From Pirellula staleyi DSM 6068 (GTDB lineage: Bacteria; Planctomycetota; Planctomycetia; Pirellulales; Pirellulaceae): a stretch of DNA of 64,000 nucleotides. The notes under the pieces are model-generated. The model saw only the letters and a program-made list of their open reading frames with translations. It made no database searches and was not told the origin of the DNA. Shown here piece by piece: positions 1 through 8,257 of this stretch (its first letter is position 1; the number at the start of each line of letters is the position of its first letter). Location of the stretch: NCBI RefSeq assembly GCF_000025185.1, contig NC_013720.1:5208001-5272000 (forward strand), given 5' to 3'. The translations under genes were made by a program, and so were the position numbers.

Positions 1-148
1 ACACATGCGATTGCACGACAAAGACTATGCAAGCCGTCGCGGTTTGCTGGCCCTTGTTAGCCGACGACGCACGCTGCTTGACTATCTCCGCCGCGTTAAC
101 AGTCAAGCCTATGTAGACATCATCGGGAAGTTGGGAATCCGCAAGTAG
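1..148 (+). CDS. rpsO: 30S ribosomal protein S15, C-terminal part (cut by window edge)
   Basis: The window opens inside this gene; the frame read from base 2 gives 48 residues before TAG at 146-148. The visible part contains HDKDYASRRGLLALVSRRR and ends LGIRK, which matches the second half of S15, the helices that bind the central domain of 16S rRNA. The next gene is pnp, and rpsO-pnp order is widely conserved in bacteria, which supports both calls. The start and N-terminal half lie outside the window. Confidence 0.95.
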   Translation, partial: HMRLHDKDYASRRGLLALVSRRRTLLDYLRRVNSQAYVDIIGKLGIRK

Positions 149-808
149 GCTCAGGCACTCGCGTTTGTACGTGTGGTCGGCCCGGTTTCCGCGAACTCTT
201 CTGTTCCCGAGACTTCCCCCTTCCTCACACCTGCCACGCAGTGCTCTTAGCCCTTGCTGTAGTTGCGGTCGACCTAAGATTCTGCCGTCGTAGTTGGGGA
301 ACACTGGTCCTGCTCGCCATCGCAAGCAGGGTTCGCTGGTGAATCACCTCGAATCATACACTACGCACGCCCGGAACTTTGATCGTCGCCGCTGATCTGT
401 GAAGTAAATCGTGCGACCCCGCCTCAGCTCGGCAGGTCGATTCTCTTTACAGGTCGCTCCAAACCTGTTTGCCGGGATGCCGACCGGATTCTTTGATGCC
501 GGTACGCTAGCGCAAGTTGCAAACCCGCAGCCAGCGTTGTCGTCGCATCGCCCCAAGTGAATCAGCAGCCCTCTCGCCACAAGCAAACTCTTCTCAAGAG
601 GTGCTGGGCGAGAATCCCTGCTGACCATCGGCAGCTACGAACTCCCTCTCCCGTCGATCGCTGGCGAAATTTGTCGCCTCGTATCGATGCCGCACGGATT
701 CGCATCAGCATACGCGCGAGATCGATCTTTTGCCTCTGGCTGCTCGAGTTTAGCTCCGCATGCCAAGCAAATCATCTCGAGGGTGCAGGACGCAGGAAAA
801 GATAGGAT
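149..808. other. rpsO-pnp intergenic region / pnp leader
   Basis: This is 660 bases without a convincing gene; the short ORFs on either strand have no family-like sequence. It holds a 6-bp stem-loop at 309-330 (CCTGCT/AGCAGG) and a smaller one at 338-348 (GGTG/CACC). In enterobacteria the rpsO-pnp spacer carries the pnp promoter and an RNase III/PNPase-controlled leader hairpin. A similar role here is inference only. I see no U-tailed terminator after rpsO. Confidence 0.4.
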
Positions 809-3049
809 GTGACTGTGAAGGTTCGCGTCGAAAAGCAAATCGGCAATCACACGTTTTCGTTTGAAACTGGTTATCTCGCGAAGCAAGCTGCTGCGGCAGT
901 GCTTTGCCAATATGGCGATACCGTCGTGATGAACGCGGCTGCCTCGGGCCCTGGCCGCCCCGGTATCGACTTCTTCCCGCTCACTTGCGACTATCGCGAG
1001 CGAACTGCTGCTGCGGGTAAATTCCCCGGCGGTTTTATCAAGCGTGAAGGTCGCCCCACTACCAAAGAAACCCTCACTTCGCGATTGGTCGACCGACCGA
1101 TTCGCCCGCTGTTCCCCAAGGGATTCCGCGACGAAGTGCAAATCCAGAGCATCGTGCTCTCGAGCGACAAGCAAAACGATGGTGACGTGCTCGCCATGAA
1201 CGGAGCCGGTTGTGCTCTGTTCATTTCGGCCCTCCCATTCAATGGCCCGATCGCGTCGGTTCGGGTCGGCCGCATCAATGGTCAGTTCGTTGCGTTCCCT
1301 ACGCACGATGATCTTGAAACCAGCGATCTCGACCTGATCGTCTCGGGCAGCGAACGCGAAGTCGCCATGATCGAAGGCTTCGCCCGCGAACTCCCCGAAA
1401 ACGACATGTTCGAAGCGATCCTGTTCGCTCACAACGTGATCCGCGACATCTGCGCTTTGCAGCGTGAATTCGCGGCCAAAATCGGGGTCAATAAAGAGCC
1501 CTTCCCAGCCCCAGCTCCTGATGAACTCTTTGAACGCCTCAAGAGTCGCTTCTTCGAAGAGCTCAAGACGGCTCGTCAAACCGTGGGCAAGCATGCTCGC
1601 GCTGAAGCTGTGAAGGCCGTGAAGAACGCAGCTATCGCTGAGTTCATTCCCGACCCAACCGCTCCCGACGCCATCAAGCCTGAAGTGCTGAAAACCGTCT
1701 TCCACGACCTGGAAGAACTGGCTGTGCGCAGCTTGATCCTCAGCGGCATTCGCTCGGATGGCCGCGACAATCGCACCCTCCGCAACATCGAATGCGAAGT
1801 CGACGTTCTCCCACGCGTGCACGGCTCGGCTGTGTTTCAACGTGGCGAAACCCAGGCCCTCATCACCATTACGCTCGGCACCGCCAAGGACGAGCAGCGG
1901 GTGGATGGCCTGTTCGACGAGTATGCCAAGAAGTTCATGCTCGACTACAACTTCCCCTCGTTCAGCGTCGGTGAAGTGCGTCCGATTCGTGGTCCTGGTC
2001 GCCGCGAAATTGGTCACGGAGCTTTGGCCGAACGTAGCGTGAATCCAGTGCTTCCCGCACCGGAAGAATTCCCCTACACGATTCGCGTCATCAGCGACAT
2101 CATGGAAAGCAACGGCAGCTCGTCGATGGCGAGTGTTTGCGGTGCGACTCTCGGTCTGATGGCTGCCGGTGTTCCGATCAGCAATCCAGTCGCCGGTATC
2201 TCGGTTGGCCTGGTGCGCGAGAGCGAACAGAACTGGGTGCTGCTCACCGACATCATTGGCGACGAAGATCACTTCGGCGACATGGATTTCAAAATCGCCG
2301 GAACGCAAAACGGCATCACCGGCATCCAGCTCGATCTGAAGGTCGAAGGGATCAGCACCGACATCATTCGTGCTACTTTCGAACAATCGCGCGAAGCTCG
2401 CATCCAAATCTTGCGTAAGATGCTCACCGTGATTCCTCGTCCGAAAGACGAAATCTCGCCATGGGCACCACGCCTCATCCGTACGCAAATCGATCCCGAA
2501 AAGATCGGCATGCTCATCGGTCCTGGCGGCAAGATGATTCGTGGCATTCAAGAGGCTACGGGCTGCGTGATCGAAGTCGACGACAGCGGCGTGGTGACGA
2601 TTGCCAGCTCGAACCGCGAATGGGCTGAAGCAGCTCTCGCGCAGGTCGAAGCTGTCACCGCCACGGTGCAGATCGGCAAGATCTACAACGGTCGCATCAC
2701 CAGCATCAAGGACTTCGGCGCGTTTGTCGAAATCATCCCTGGTCGCGATGGCCTCGTGCACATCAGCGAACTCTCGGGTGGCTTTGTCAGCTCGGTGGCT
2801 GAAGTTTGCCGCGTGGGTGACGAGATGAAAGTGCTCGTCATCGATGTCGATGAACACGACCGCGTGAAGCTCAGCCGACGCAAGGCGCATGAAGAACTCG
2901 GTTTGCCCGACGAACTAGTTCCACACGGTCAGCCCATCCCAGAAGGTGGCGATCGTGGCGGCGACCGTGGTGGTCGCGGCGGCGGAGGCCGTGGTGGCGA
3001 TCGCGGAGGCCGCGGTGGTGGTGGCGGCGGTCGTGGTGGACGTCGCTAG
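809..3049 (+). CDS. pnp: polyribonucleotide nucleotidyltransferase (PNPase)
   Basis: PNPase degrades RNA 3' to 5' with phosphate and is usually a trimer in the degradosome. Domains in order: first RNase PH fold (about 1-145), alpha-helical domain, second RNase PH fold with the metal-site motif [12 protein letters not shown] near residues 480-500, KH domain with the IGPGGK loop near 565-575, and S1 domain at about 620-690 ([20 protein letters not shown]). After S1 the protein ends in about 34 residues made almost only of Gly, Arg and Asp in RGG-type repeats (about 713-746), which is unusual for PNPase. The start given is GTG 809. GTG 815 has a better-spaced AGGA (804-807) and may be the true start. 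A long minus-strand ORF across the gene is a shadow. Confidence 0.97.
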   Translation: MTVKVRVEKQIGNHTFSFETGYLAKQAAAAVLCQYGDTVVMNAAASGPGRPGIDFFPLTCDYRERTAAAGKFPGGFIKREGRPTTKETLTSRLVDRPIRPLFPKGFRDEVQIQSIVLSSDKQNDGDVLAMNGAGCALFISALPFNGPIASVRVGRINGQFVAFPTHDDLETSDLDLIVSGSEREVAMIEGFARELPENDMFEAILFAHNVIRDICALQREFAAKIGVNKEPFPAPAPDELFERLKSRFFEELKTARQTVGKHARAEAVKAVKNAAIAEFIPDPTAPDAIKPEVLKTVFHDLEELAVRSLILSGIRSDGRDNRTLRNIECEVDVLPRVHGSAVFQRGETQALITITLGTAKDEQRVDGLFDEYAKKFMLDYNFPSFSVGEVRPIRGPGRREIGHGALAERSVNPVLPAPEEFPYTIRVISDIMESNGSSSMASVCGATLGLMAAGVPISNPVAGISVGLVRESEQNWVLLTDIIGDEDHFGDMDFKIAGTQNGITGIQLDLKVEGISTDIIRATFEQSREARIQILRKMLTVIPRPKDEISPWAPRLIRTQIDPEKIGMLIGPGGKMIRGIQEATGCVIEVDDSGVVTIASSNREWAEAALAQVEAVTATVQIGKIYNGRITSIKDFGAFVEIIPGRDGLVHISELSGGFVSSVAEVCRVGDEMKVLVIDVDEHDRVKLSRRKAHEELGLPDELVPHGQPIPEGGDRGGDRGGRGGGGRGGDRGGRGGGGGGRGGRR

Positions 3050-3072
3050 TCGACGCTGCTGATTTTTCTGGA

Positions 3073-3160
3073 CGCTGTGGTCCCTTGGGACCCCAGCGCT
3101 TCAGGACGATGAAAATTCCCGAAACCCTCGTACATTTTTGTGCGGGGGTTTCTCATTTTC
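3073..3160 (+). terminator. double hairpin terminator after pnp
   Basis: Two stem-loops follow the pnp stop. The first (3073-3098) pairs CGCTG-T-GGTCCC with GGGACC-C-CAGCG. The second (3121-3152) pairs GAAACCCTCG with CGGGGGTTTC and extends through TACA/TGTG to a TTTT loop, followed by TCTCATTTTC. The second has the shape of a factor-independent terminator. Confidence 0.75.
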
Positions 3161-3210
3161 CAGCGATTAGTACGATGGAAACAGGATGCATCAAGCGGTT
3201 GCTCGTGTAG

Positions 3211-3228
3211 GGCAGGCTCCCGCCTGCC
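3211..3228. repeat. short intergenic palindrome (GGCAGGC/GCCTGCC)
   Basis: The sequence GGCAGGC-TCCC-GCCTGCC forms a perfect 7-bp stem with a 4-base loop. It has no T tract, so it is not a plain terminator. It lies just left of a larger palindromic element and resembles REP-type intergenic palindromes of planctomycete genomes. That resemblance is from memory and not checked. Confidence 0.45.
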
Positions 3229-3256
3229 GCAGCGTGAACGATCGTTCGATTTTTTA

Positions 3257-3393
3257 GGTGGCTGTGTTGTGCGAAGCTCAGCACAGTGAAGCGTGGCAAC
3301 AGTTCATAACAGCATCAAACGCTGTAGTTGATCTGTCCAAACGTGTCACCTTATTTCAAGGTTCTCACTGCTGTGCTAGCCAGCAGTGCCACC
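3257..3393. repeat. 137-bp element with inverted ends, MITE/REP-like
   Basis: The ends are GGTGGC (3257-3262) and its complement GCCACC (3388-3393). Each arm contains its own stem-loop: 3262-3286 (CTGTGTTGTGC paired with GCTCAGCACAG) and 3366-3388 (CACTGCTG paired with CAGCAGTG around GCTAGC). Read inward, the two arms are related to each other (GGTGGC, then TG-rich, then CAGCA-AGTGA). This is the structure of a small palindromic intergenic repeat. No coding capacity is seen. Confidence 0.5.
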
Positions 3394-3458
3394 CAAAATT
3401 CAAAGTACTTGAGCGACAGCATCCATAGCAGGTCAGGCCGAATGCAACGAGGATTTCG

Positions 3459-4217
3459 GTGATCGACGACGAAACACCCATTCCAGAACTCTCCGTCGAT
3501 CAGCTCCGCGCGAGCTACCAGGAACTCGCTGCGCTAGCGGGCAGTCTGGCGCACGAAATCAAAAATCCTCTCTCCGTGATTCGGATGAACATGGAGCTGC
3601 TGGCCGAAGATTTTGCGACCCCGCAAACTCCCAAAGAGCGCCGCGCACTGGCCAAAATCGAGATGGTCAGCCGTCAATGCACGCGGCTCGAAAACCTGCT
3701 GAACGATTTCCTACGCTTCTCGCGCGCCGGACGTCTCGACATTCGCCTGGGGAACCTCAACGAACAAATCGCCCGGGTTCTCGACCTGTTTGATGCTCAG
3801 TCGCGCGAGAATGGGGTCGAAGTGATTCGCTATTTCGACCACGATTTGCCGAGTGTTTCGATCGACCCCGAAGCGCTACAAGCGGCGCTGGTGAACCTCG
3901 TAAAAAATGCCCTCGAAGCGATGCCCGCCGGTGGACAACTTGTGGCCCGCACACGGATCACGCGAAATGGTGTCGCGCTCGATCTGATCGACACAGGGTG
4001 CGGCATGGACGAAAAAACAGCGGTCCGGATGTTCGACGCCTTCTACAGCACGAAGAGTGGCGGCTCGGGGCTCGGTCTGCCAACTGCCCGCAAGATCATC
4101 GAAGCCCACGGCGGCCGCATCGGTGTGCAAAGCGAACTCAATCGGGGCACGCAGTTCACGCTCGAATTTCCCACCCCAGCCCGCCTCGCCGATCAGCAAG
4201 ACGGGGCCAAGGAATAG
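3459..4217 (+). CDS. short cytoplasmic sensor histidine kinase (NtrB-like core)
   Basis: The protein (252 aa) is almost only a kinase core. A HisKA dimerisation helix carries phospho-acceptor His32 in LAHEIKNPLS, and the HATPase domain has the N box NLVKNALEAM, G1 box DTGCGM and G2 box GGSGLGLPTARKI. There is no signal peptide, membrane span or PAS domain, so any stimulus must come through a partner or the first 25 residues. GTG 3459 is preceded by AGGA about 5 bases upstream. No response regulator is adjacent; the nearest is the sigma-54 activator at 20826-22262, a possible but unproven partner. The gene converges with the Fur-family gene. Confidence 0.88.
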   Translation: MIDDETPIPELSVDQLRASYQELAALAGSLAHEIKNPLSVIRMNMELLAEDFATPQTPKERRALAKIEMVSRQCTRLENLLNDFLRFSRAGRLDIRLGNLNEQIARVLDLFDAQSRENGVEVIRYFDHDLPSVSIDPEALQAALVNLVKNALEAMPAGGQLVARTRITRNGVALDLIDTGCGMDEKTAVRMFDAFYSTKSGGSGLGLPTARKIIEAHGGRIGVQSELNRGTQFTLEFPTPARLADQQDGAKE

Positions 4218-4303
4218 GCGAGACAAGTCGCCTGTCCTCCGCCGCTCTAACCCGAACTCTTGCTCTATCTCTCTGGCCCCTGATCTCTAGTCTCTGGCCC
4301 CTC

Positions 4304-4810
4304 TTAAATCATATTCATCCGATGATTCGAGGCACGGCGGCGGGCTTTGGCGCACGCTTCACATACGCCGTTAATGATCAATCGATGGCCAGCGACCCGG
4401 AAGCGATGGTCGCGTGCGACTTGGTCGCGGAGGGCGATCAGCTCGGGGCTTTGGAACTCAAAGAGTTTGTTGCATTCGGTGCAGTGGAAATGGTCGTGCT
4501 GGGGATAGCCGTAATCGTGCTCGTAGACACTCCGCCCGTTGAGCATGAACTTGCGGAGCAGCCCGGCGTCGACAAACTCCGACAGCGTGCGATAGACAGT
4601 CGGTCGGCTGACATGCCCCGGCTTGCCACTTTCGGGCAACTGCTCCATCAGCTGATCAGCATCGAAATGCTCGTGCCTGCTGAACACTTGGTCCACCAGC
4701 GCCAAACGCTGCTGCGTTACGCGCATGCCACGGCTTTGCAGGAATTCGACGAACCGATCGCGTGGGGAAAGCGAAACCGGAACGTGCTCGAGATTGGCCG
4801 GGGTAGCCAT
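4304..4810 (-). CDS. Fur-family metal-dependent transcriptional regulator
   Basis: The 168-residue protein has the Fur layout: an N-terminal winged helix (RVTQQRLALVDQVF, then SRPTVYRTLSEFVDAGLL) and a C-terminal dimerisation and metal domain with HDHFHCTECNKLFEF. The first Cys pair (CTEC) and a second (CEAC) near the C-terminus form the usual structural zinc site. Whether it senses iron (Fur), peroxide (PerR) or zinc (Zur) cannot be told by eye. It ends 86 bases from the convergent histidine kinase gene. ATG is at 4808-4810. Confidence 0.92.
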   Translation of the reverse strand: MATPANLEHVPVSLSPRDRFVEFLQSRGMRVTQQRLALVDQVFSRHEHFDADQLMEQLPESGKPGHVSRPTVYRTLSEFVDAGLLRKFMLNGRSVYEHDYGYPQHDHFHCTECNKLFEFQSPELIALRDQVARDHRFRVAGHRLIINGVCEACAKARRRASNHRMNMI

Positions 4811-5133
4811 GGCTGATGCATCCGCTGCTAGAGGAGGAGGTTGGCAGGGCCTTATTGAGACGGAAGCTCGTTAAAGCATCGCGTTTTGCCGTGCCGCGTG
4901 TTCTCAACAGCAGTATAGGACTCCTGGCCCCCATTGCCAAGTCGCGGCTGTGCGTCGGCTCGCGAATTCAGCGTGTTTCCCGCGAGAAGATCGTTTTCGC
5001 AGGGTCCACAGCATCAAGAAAACGATCAAGGCCAGCAAGAGTTGGATCCTGCTGGCCCTGAAGTTGATGATTCGTAATGCAGGCCGGAATTCAGCCCGCT
5101 ATAGCTTTGTCCAAGACCAATCCGAGGTGCCTG
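4811..5133. other. intergenic region with two tandem stem-loops
   Basis: This gene-free stretch separates two minus-strand genes. It contains GATCGTTTTC (4989-4998) pairing with GAAAACGATC (5018-5027), and next to it GGCCAGCA (5030-5037) pairing with TGCTGGCC (5050-5057). Both lie downstream of flgM as read on the minus strand, where the second stem is followed by TTGATCGTTTTC, so they may end flgM transcription. The rest (4811-4985) should hold the fur promoter; I see no clear box. Confidence 0.45.
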
Positions 5134-5409
5134 TTAGGCGAACTCGTCGAGCAGGTTTTCGAGGGCTGCGTCGAGCTTGGCGTCGGTTTCGTAGGTCCCC
5201 GAAGCAATCTGAGCCTTGATGGCAGCGACACGATCAGCCCGGATTTCCGGCAGATCGCGAGCCTGGCTCAGCAATTGTGCTTCTGGTGAAATATCCACGG
5301 TATCAAGTCCCGAAAAGCTCGAGCTCGACGGAGCAGCAGTGCTCTGGGCTCGGTGTGGGCCGCTGATCGTCTGTGGTGCGTGAACGTGTGCAGTACCGTA
5401 AATATACAT
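5134..5409 (-). CDS. flgM: FlgM-like anti-sigma-28 factor, planctomycete type
   Basis: FlgM binds and holds the flagellar sigma factor FliA until the hook-basal body is finished. The C-terminal half fits the family: VDISPEAQLLSQARDL, then IRADRVAAIKAQIASGTYET and a final helix LDAALENLLDEFA. The open frame continues upstream to 5514, but I place the start at ATG 5409 (91 aa, MYIYGTAHVHAP) because GAGAGGA lies 5-8 bases before it and the leader fits other planctomycete FlgM proteins. No other flagellar gene is in the window. Confidence 0.82.
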   Translation of the reverse strand: MYIYGTAHVHAPQTISGPHRAQSTAAPSSSSFSGLDTVDISPEAQLLSQARDLPEIRADRVAAIKAQIASGTYETDAKLDAALENLLDEFA

Positions 5410-6432
5410 TGCAAGTCCTCTCCATGCGGCAGGTGCGGACAAAAGAGCCTTCTGGCGGCTCATTTCATCGCACGTGGCCAACGTATGTCGACCGGTGGAT
5501 TCCCCGTAAGTCACTCGCTGGAAAGCGAGGCTTAGGCCTCACCCTTTCCAGATTTTTGCTACTGAAGAAAACCGAGTCTAGCTCGCTTTTAGCGACGTGC
5601 TGAAAACCGATGAGTCGCGGGGACTCGAGTTTTCAGGGACACATCAGCCGGAATCGAGGGCCGATCTTCTTCAGTCTACGCTACAGGCCAAAGGCAGGCG
5701 TCGCGATCCGTGTCGGGGAGCCGATCGATCCGTTTGCTGGCAAGGCGACCTTGCGAACGCTAGCACCGAAGCTCCCGTTATATCGAACTGTTACGCGCTA
5801 TCTTTTGACCCAAAACCTACGGTAACCTCCTGTACCGTTTGCCCCTAAGTGGGCGGGCTCTAGCGAACAGCATCAACGAGCCGTGTATGCAGGTTGATTT
5901 GGTCGCAACACGTTGCCGTAAAGCAACATGCACCCATTTGGCAACGTGCCTGAGTCCCCCAAGCATCCTCGGTGGGGCAATTGGCGAGTCGTCGTTGCCG
6001 GTTCTTTGTCAGACACCAATCACTACGGACAAGCTCGCGGGATGGTTCCCACAAGTTGTCGAAAAAATACTGCCAATCGTTACCAGCCGATCGACCGGTG
6101 CTATCACACATTCCGGGCTGCAGACCGAAAACTGAAACTCGCACCGACTTTGGCAGGTACCGCCCGGGAGTATAGAAAAAGCGTCAAAATCGGGCAAGAT
6201 CGCAAAATCGGGCCCGCGCTCGGGGCTCGACTGGTTCCACCTCCAGTGGGGAGCAGCAAGTGCCACGAGCTGTTTGGCCCAGCATGGAGAATTTCGTGCG
6301 TAAGCCCTGTTTATCGCCGAGCCTGCGAAACTCGCCTCGTCGGCACTGGTTAGTTGCCTGTACGCTTTTGAATCGTCCCTGACGACTGTCCTTCGATCCT
6401 GCTTTCCACCTCACTTTCGCGGAGTTCTTCTG
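5410..6432. other. 1-kb gene-free stretch with several hairpins
   Basis: None of the overlapping ORFs here looks like a protein: low-complexity free, no hydrophobic pattern and frames compete. Besides the attenuator-like structure listed separately, a stem at 5600-5607/5629-5636 (CTGAAAAC/GTTTTCAG) encloses a second stem GAGTC/GACTC. On the minus strand a 5-bp stem (5445-5461) followed by TTTT lies in the flgM leader. Base composition is more mixed than in the coding regions, so an untranslated RNA or a decayed element is possible. Confidence 0.4.
5514..5557 (+). terminator. terminator with competing antiterminator stem, no plus gene upstream
   Basis: TGGAAAG at 5519-5525 pairs with CTTTCCA at 5544-5550, enclosing GAGGC/GCCTC, and is followed by GATTTTT, a good factor-independent terminator. 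CTCGCT (5514-5519) can instead pair with AGCGAG (5524-5529) around a GGAA loop, which would break the first stem. The two folds are mutually exclusive, as in attenuators and riboswitches. No plus-strand gene precedes it; the next downstream is at 6433. Confidence 0.5.
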
Positions 6433-7374
6433 ATGCGTCGCCACTGGTTGCTATCAACGGTTGCTGCGGGCCTGCTTGCCAGTTCGTCGAGCTTGCTGGC
6501 CGATGAAGCTGCCGATCTGTTTGCCAAACTCGACAAGAACTCCGACGGCGCGATCACGACCGACGAGGTCTCTGCCGAGCAAAAACCACTGTTCGAGCGG
6601 ATGCTTCGAACCAGCGATAAAAACACCGATGGCAAGCTCTCGGGCGAAGAATTCGCCGCTGGTCTGAAGGGTCCCAAGCCTTCGCGCGAGCCTGTGGGAG
6701 GCGCTCCGCGCCCTGCAGTAGGTGGCGGACTCTCGGGGCTCATCCCTTCCCCCAAAGCGATGTTCGAGCGGATGGACCAGAACAAAGATGGCAAGCTCAC
6801 TAAAGACGAACTCCCCGATCGCTTGGCAGAGAACTTCGATCGAATCGATGCCAACAGCGATGGGAGCGTCGATTTGGCCGAGGCTGAAAAAATGATGGGA
6901 GCCTTGGGTGGTGCCTTGGCTGCTGGTGGTGGCGGTCCCGGCGCTGCGGGGATGATCTTCGATCGACTCGACAAAAACAGCGATGGCAAGCTCTCCAAGG
7001 AGGAGATTCCTGAAGATCGCCGCGAGCTGTTTGAAAAAATGGCTGCCCGCATCGATCCCCAGGGGGATGGCTCGGTGACGAAAGAGCAGTTCATCGCCGG
7101 GATGAAGATGATTTCCGAGGCCGCAGGGGCTGGTGGCAAACCTGCCGAGGGAACTCCTCCGGGTTCACCTGCTCCAGGAGCCGGAAACCCTGCCGACATG
7201 ATGCTGAAACGCCTCCAAGCGGCCGACACCAACGGCGACGGCAAACTGTCGCGCGAAGAAGCGCCCGAGCGTTTGCGTAACAGCTTCGATCTGGTGGATG
7301 CCAACGGCGACGACCTGATCGATGAAAAGGAAGTGAAGGCGCTGCTGGAGCGGCTCCGCCCGAGCCCCAAATAA
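6433..7374 (+). CDS. secreted EF-hand calcium-binding protein
   Basis: A signal peptide (MRRHWLLSTVAAGLL, cleaved near SLLADEA) is followed by eight EF-hand loops in pairs: DKNSDGAITTDE (34-45), DKNTDGKLSGEE, DQNKDGKLTKDE, DANSDGSVDLAE, DKNSDGKLSKEE, DPQGDGSVTKEQ, DTNGDGKLSREE and DANGDDLIDEKE. Two Gly/Pro-rich spacers separate the pairs. The sixth and eighth loops deviate from consensus (DPQGDG; second-position DD) and may bind weakly. Such exported multi-EF-hand proteins are common in planctomycetes. The role is unknown, probably calcium-dependent structure or buffering outside the membrane. A terminator follows. Confidence 0.9.
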   Translation: MRRHWLLSTVAAGLLASSSSLLADEAADLFAKLDKNSDGAITTDEVSAEQKPLFERMLRTSDKNTDGKLSGEEFAAGLKGPKPSREPVGGAPRPAVGGGLSGLIPSPKAMFERMDQNKDGKLTKDELPDRLAENFDRIDANSDGSVDLAEAEKMMGALGGALAAGGGGPGAAGMIFDRLDKNSDGKLSKEEIPEDRRELFEKMAARIDPQGDGSVTKEQFIAGMKMISEAAGAGGKPAEGTPPGSPAPGAGNPADMMLKRLQAADTNGDGKLSREEAPERLRNSFDLVDANGDDLIDEKEVKALLERLRPSPK

Positions 7375-7421
7375 TTGCTCGATCTCCCCCTCGTCAGCCG
7401 AGCGATTTTGTGACACATGTG

Positions 7422-7470
7422 GCGGGTCGGTTCTTCGCACCAAAAGCGGCGGATCGACCCGCATTTTTTT
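7422..7470 (+). terminator. terminator after EF-hand gene
   Basis: GCGGGTCG (7422-7429) pairs with CGACCCGC (7455-7462), followed directly by ATTTTTTT. The loop is long (25 bases) but the 8-bp GC-rich stem and seven T residues make a good terminator. Confidence 0.8.
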
Positions 7471-7785
7471 CGCTGCAGAATGGCGGCAAACCCTGTCTAT
7501 ACCACATTTTGCAGGAAATCGCGTCACAGCGTTGCTTGAGGAAACCAAAACAAGGTGAGTAGCGCGAACCTTCTAGCGCCGGTCGTTACTTTCCTCTTAG
7601 ACGGTTTTTCAGGCGACTAGTCCCCGGCAACGGCTGTCACCGCTTCGCACCGTTTTGGGGAATAAGAATCGAGGGGCGCGAGCGAATAGTAAGAAAGAGA
7701 GGCGTGTGTGGCCGATGCACATTCGCCCAACAACCGCGAGAAAATGTCGCTCCGAGAGTGAGATTTTGGCAGCCGCACTTGCCCG
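7471..7785. other. gene-free spacer
   Basis: About 315 bases between the terminator and the next gene. Small ORFs on the minus strand are not protein-like. No hairpin with a T tract or clear promoter box stands out to me. Confidence 0.3.
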
Positions 7786-8133
7786 ATGAGCAACAATAGT
7801 AGTAGAAGCTCATCCGTCACTCGGCTGATCCGACACAGAGAGAGTAGCCACCCGCAAAACTTGGTTTCGACTTTTGACTCTCCACTAGAGCAAGGTACCA
7901 GGGCCGTGGATCAAGAAACCCCAGAACGAATCGAAGTGCTTCTCACCAGCGAAGGTGAAGCGGGCCGCGTGTCGGTCGATCTCGATGCGTTTGTCCGTTT
8001 CTCGATCGCGATGGAAGCGTCGCTCGAAACCTTGATGAACAACTGGAAGCACTATCCTCCAGTCCCCGCCAAAGATTTTGGTGGCAGCCGCCGCTCGACC
8101 GAACCGAGTTCGAAGCCCGAACTCGAAGAGTAA
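7786..8133 (+). CDS. conserved-looking hypothetical protein
   Basis: The frame gives 115 residues. The first 40 are Ser/Arg-rich and irregular, while the middle (ERIEVLLTSEGEAGRVSVDL, then DAFVRFSIAMEASLETLMNNW) looks like a folded alpha/beta domain. The tail is charged (PSSKPELEE). ATG 7786 has no clear ribosome site; GTG 7905 (VDQETPERIEV) after AAGG may be the real start, giving a protein of about 75 residues. It converges with the FHA-phosphatase gene. No function assigned. Confidence 0.6.
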   Translation: MSNNSSRSSSVTRLIRHRESSHPQNLVSTFDSPLEQGTRAVDQETPERIEVLLTSEGEAGRVSVDLDAFVRFSIAMEASLETLMNNWKHYPPVPAKDFGGSRRSTEPSSKPELEE

Positions 8134-8257
8134 AGCTTGCGGGGATTCCGCTCTGAACTGCGCCGGCTATCTGACCGCCGAATGTTGCCCGTATCTTTGG
8201 GGCACCTCGACAGAGCCTCAGCAGTGGCAACTTACTTGCAATCGTGCTTGTGGCTAG

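Noticed and set aside
635-2890. 751-codon open frame on the minus strand opposite pnp
   Set aside because: It is an exact antisense of pnp, with His/Asp/Ala-rich composition typical of reverse frames in G/C-third-position DNA, and no family features.
5928-6353. 141-codon plus ORF in the 5.4-6.4 kb gap
   Set aside because: Competing frames, no ribosome site, no hydrophobic or domain pattern; treated as non-coding.
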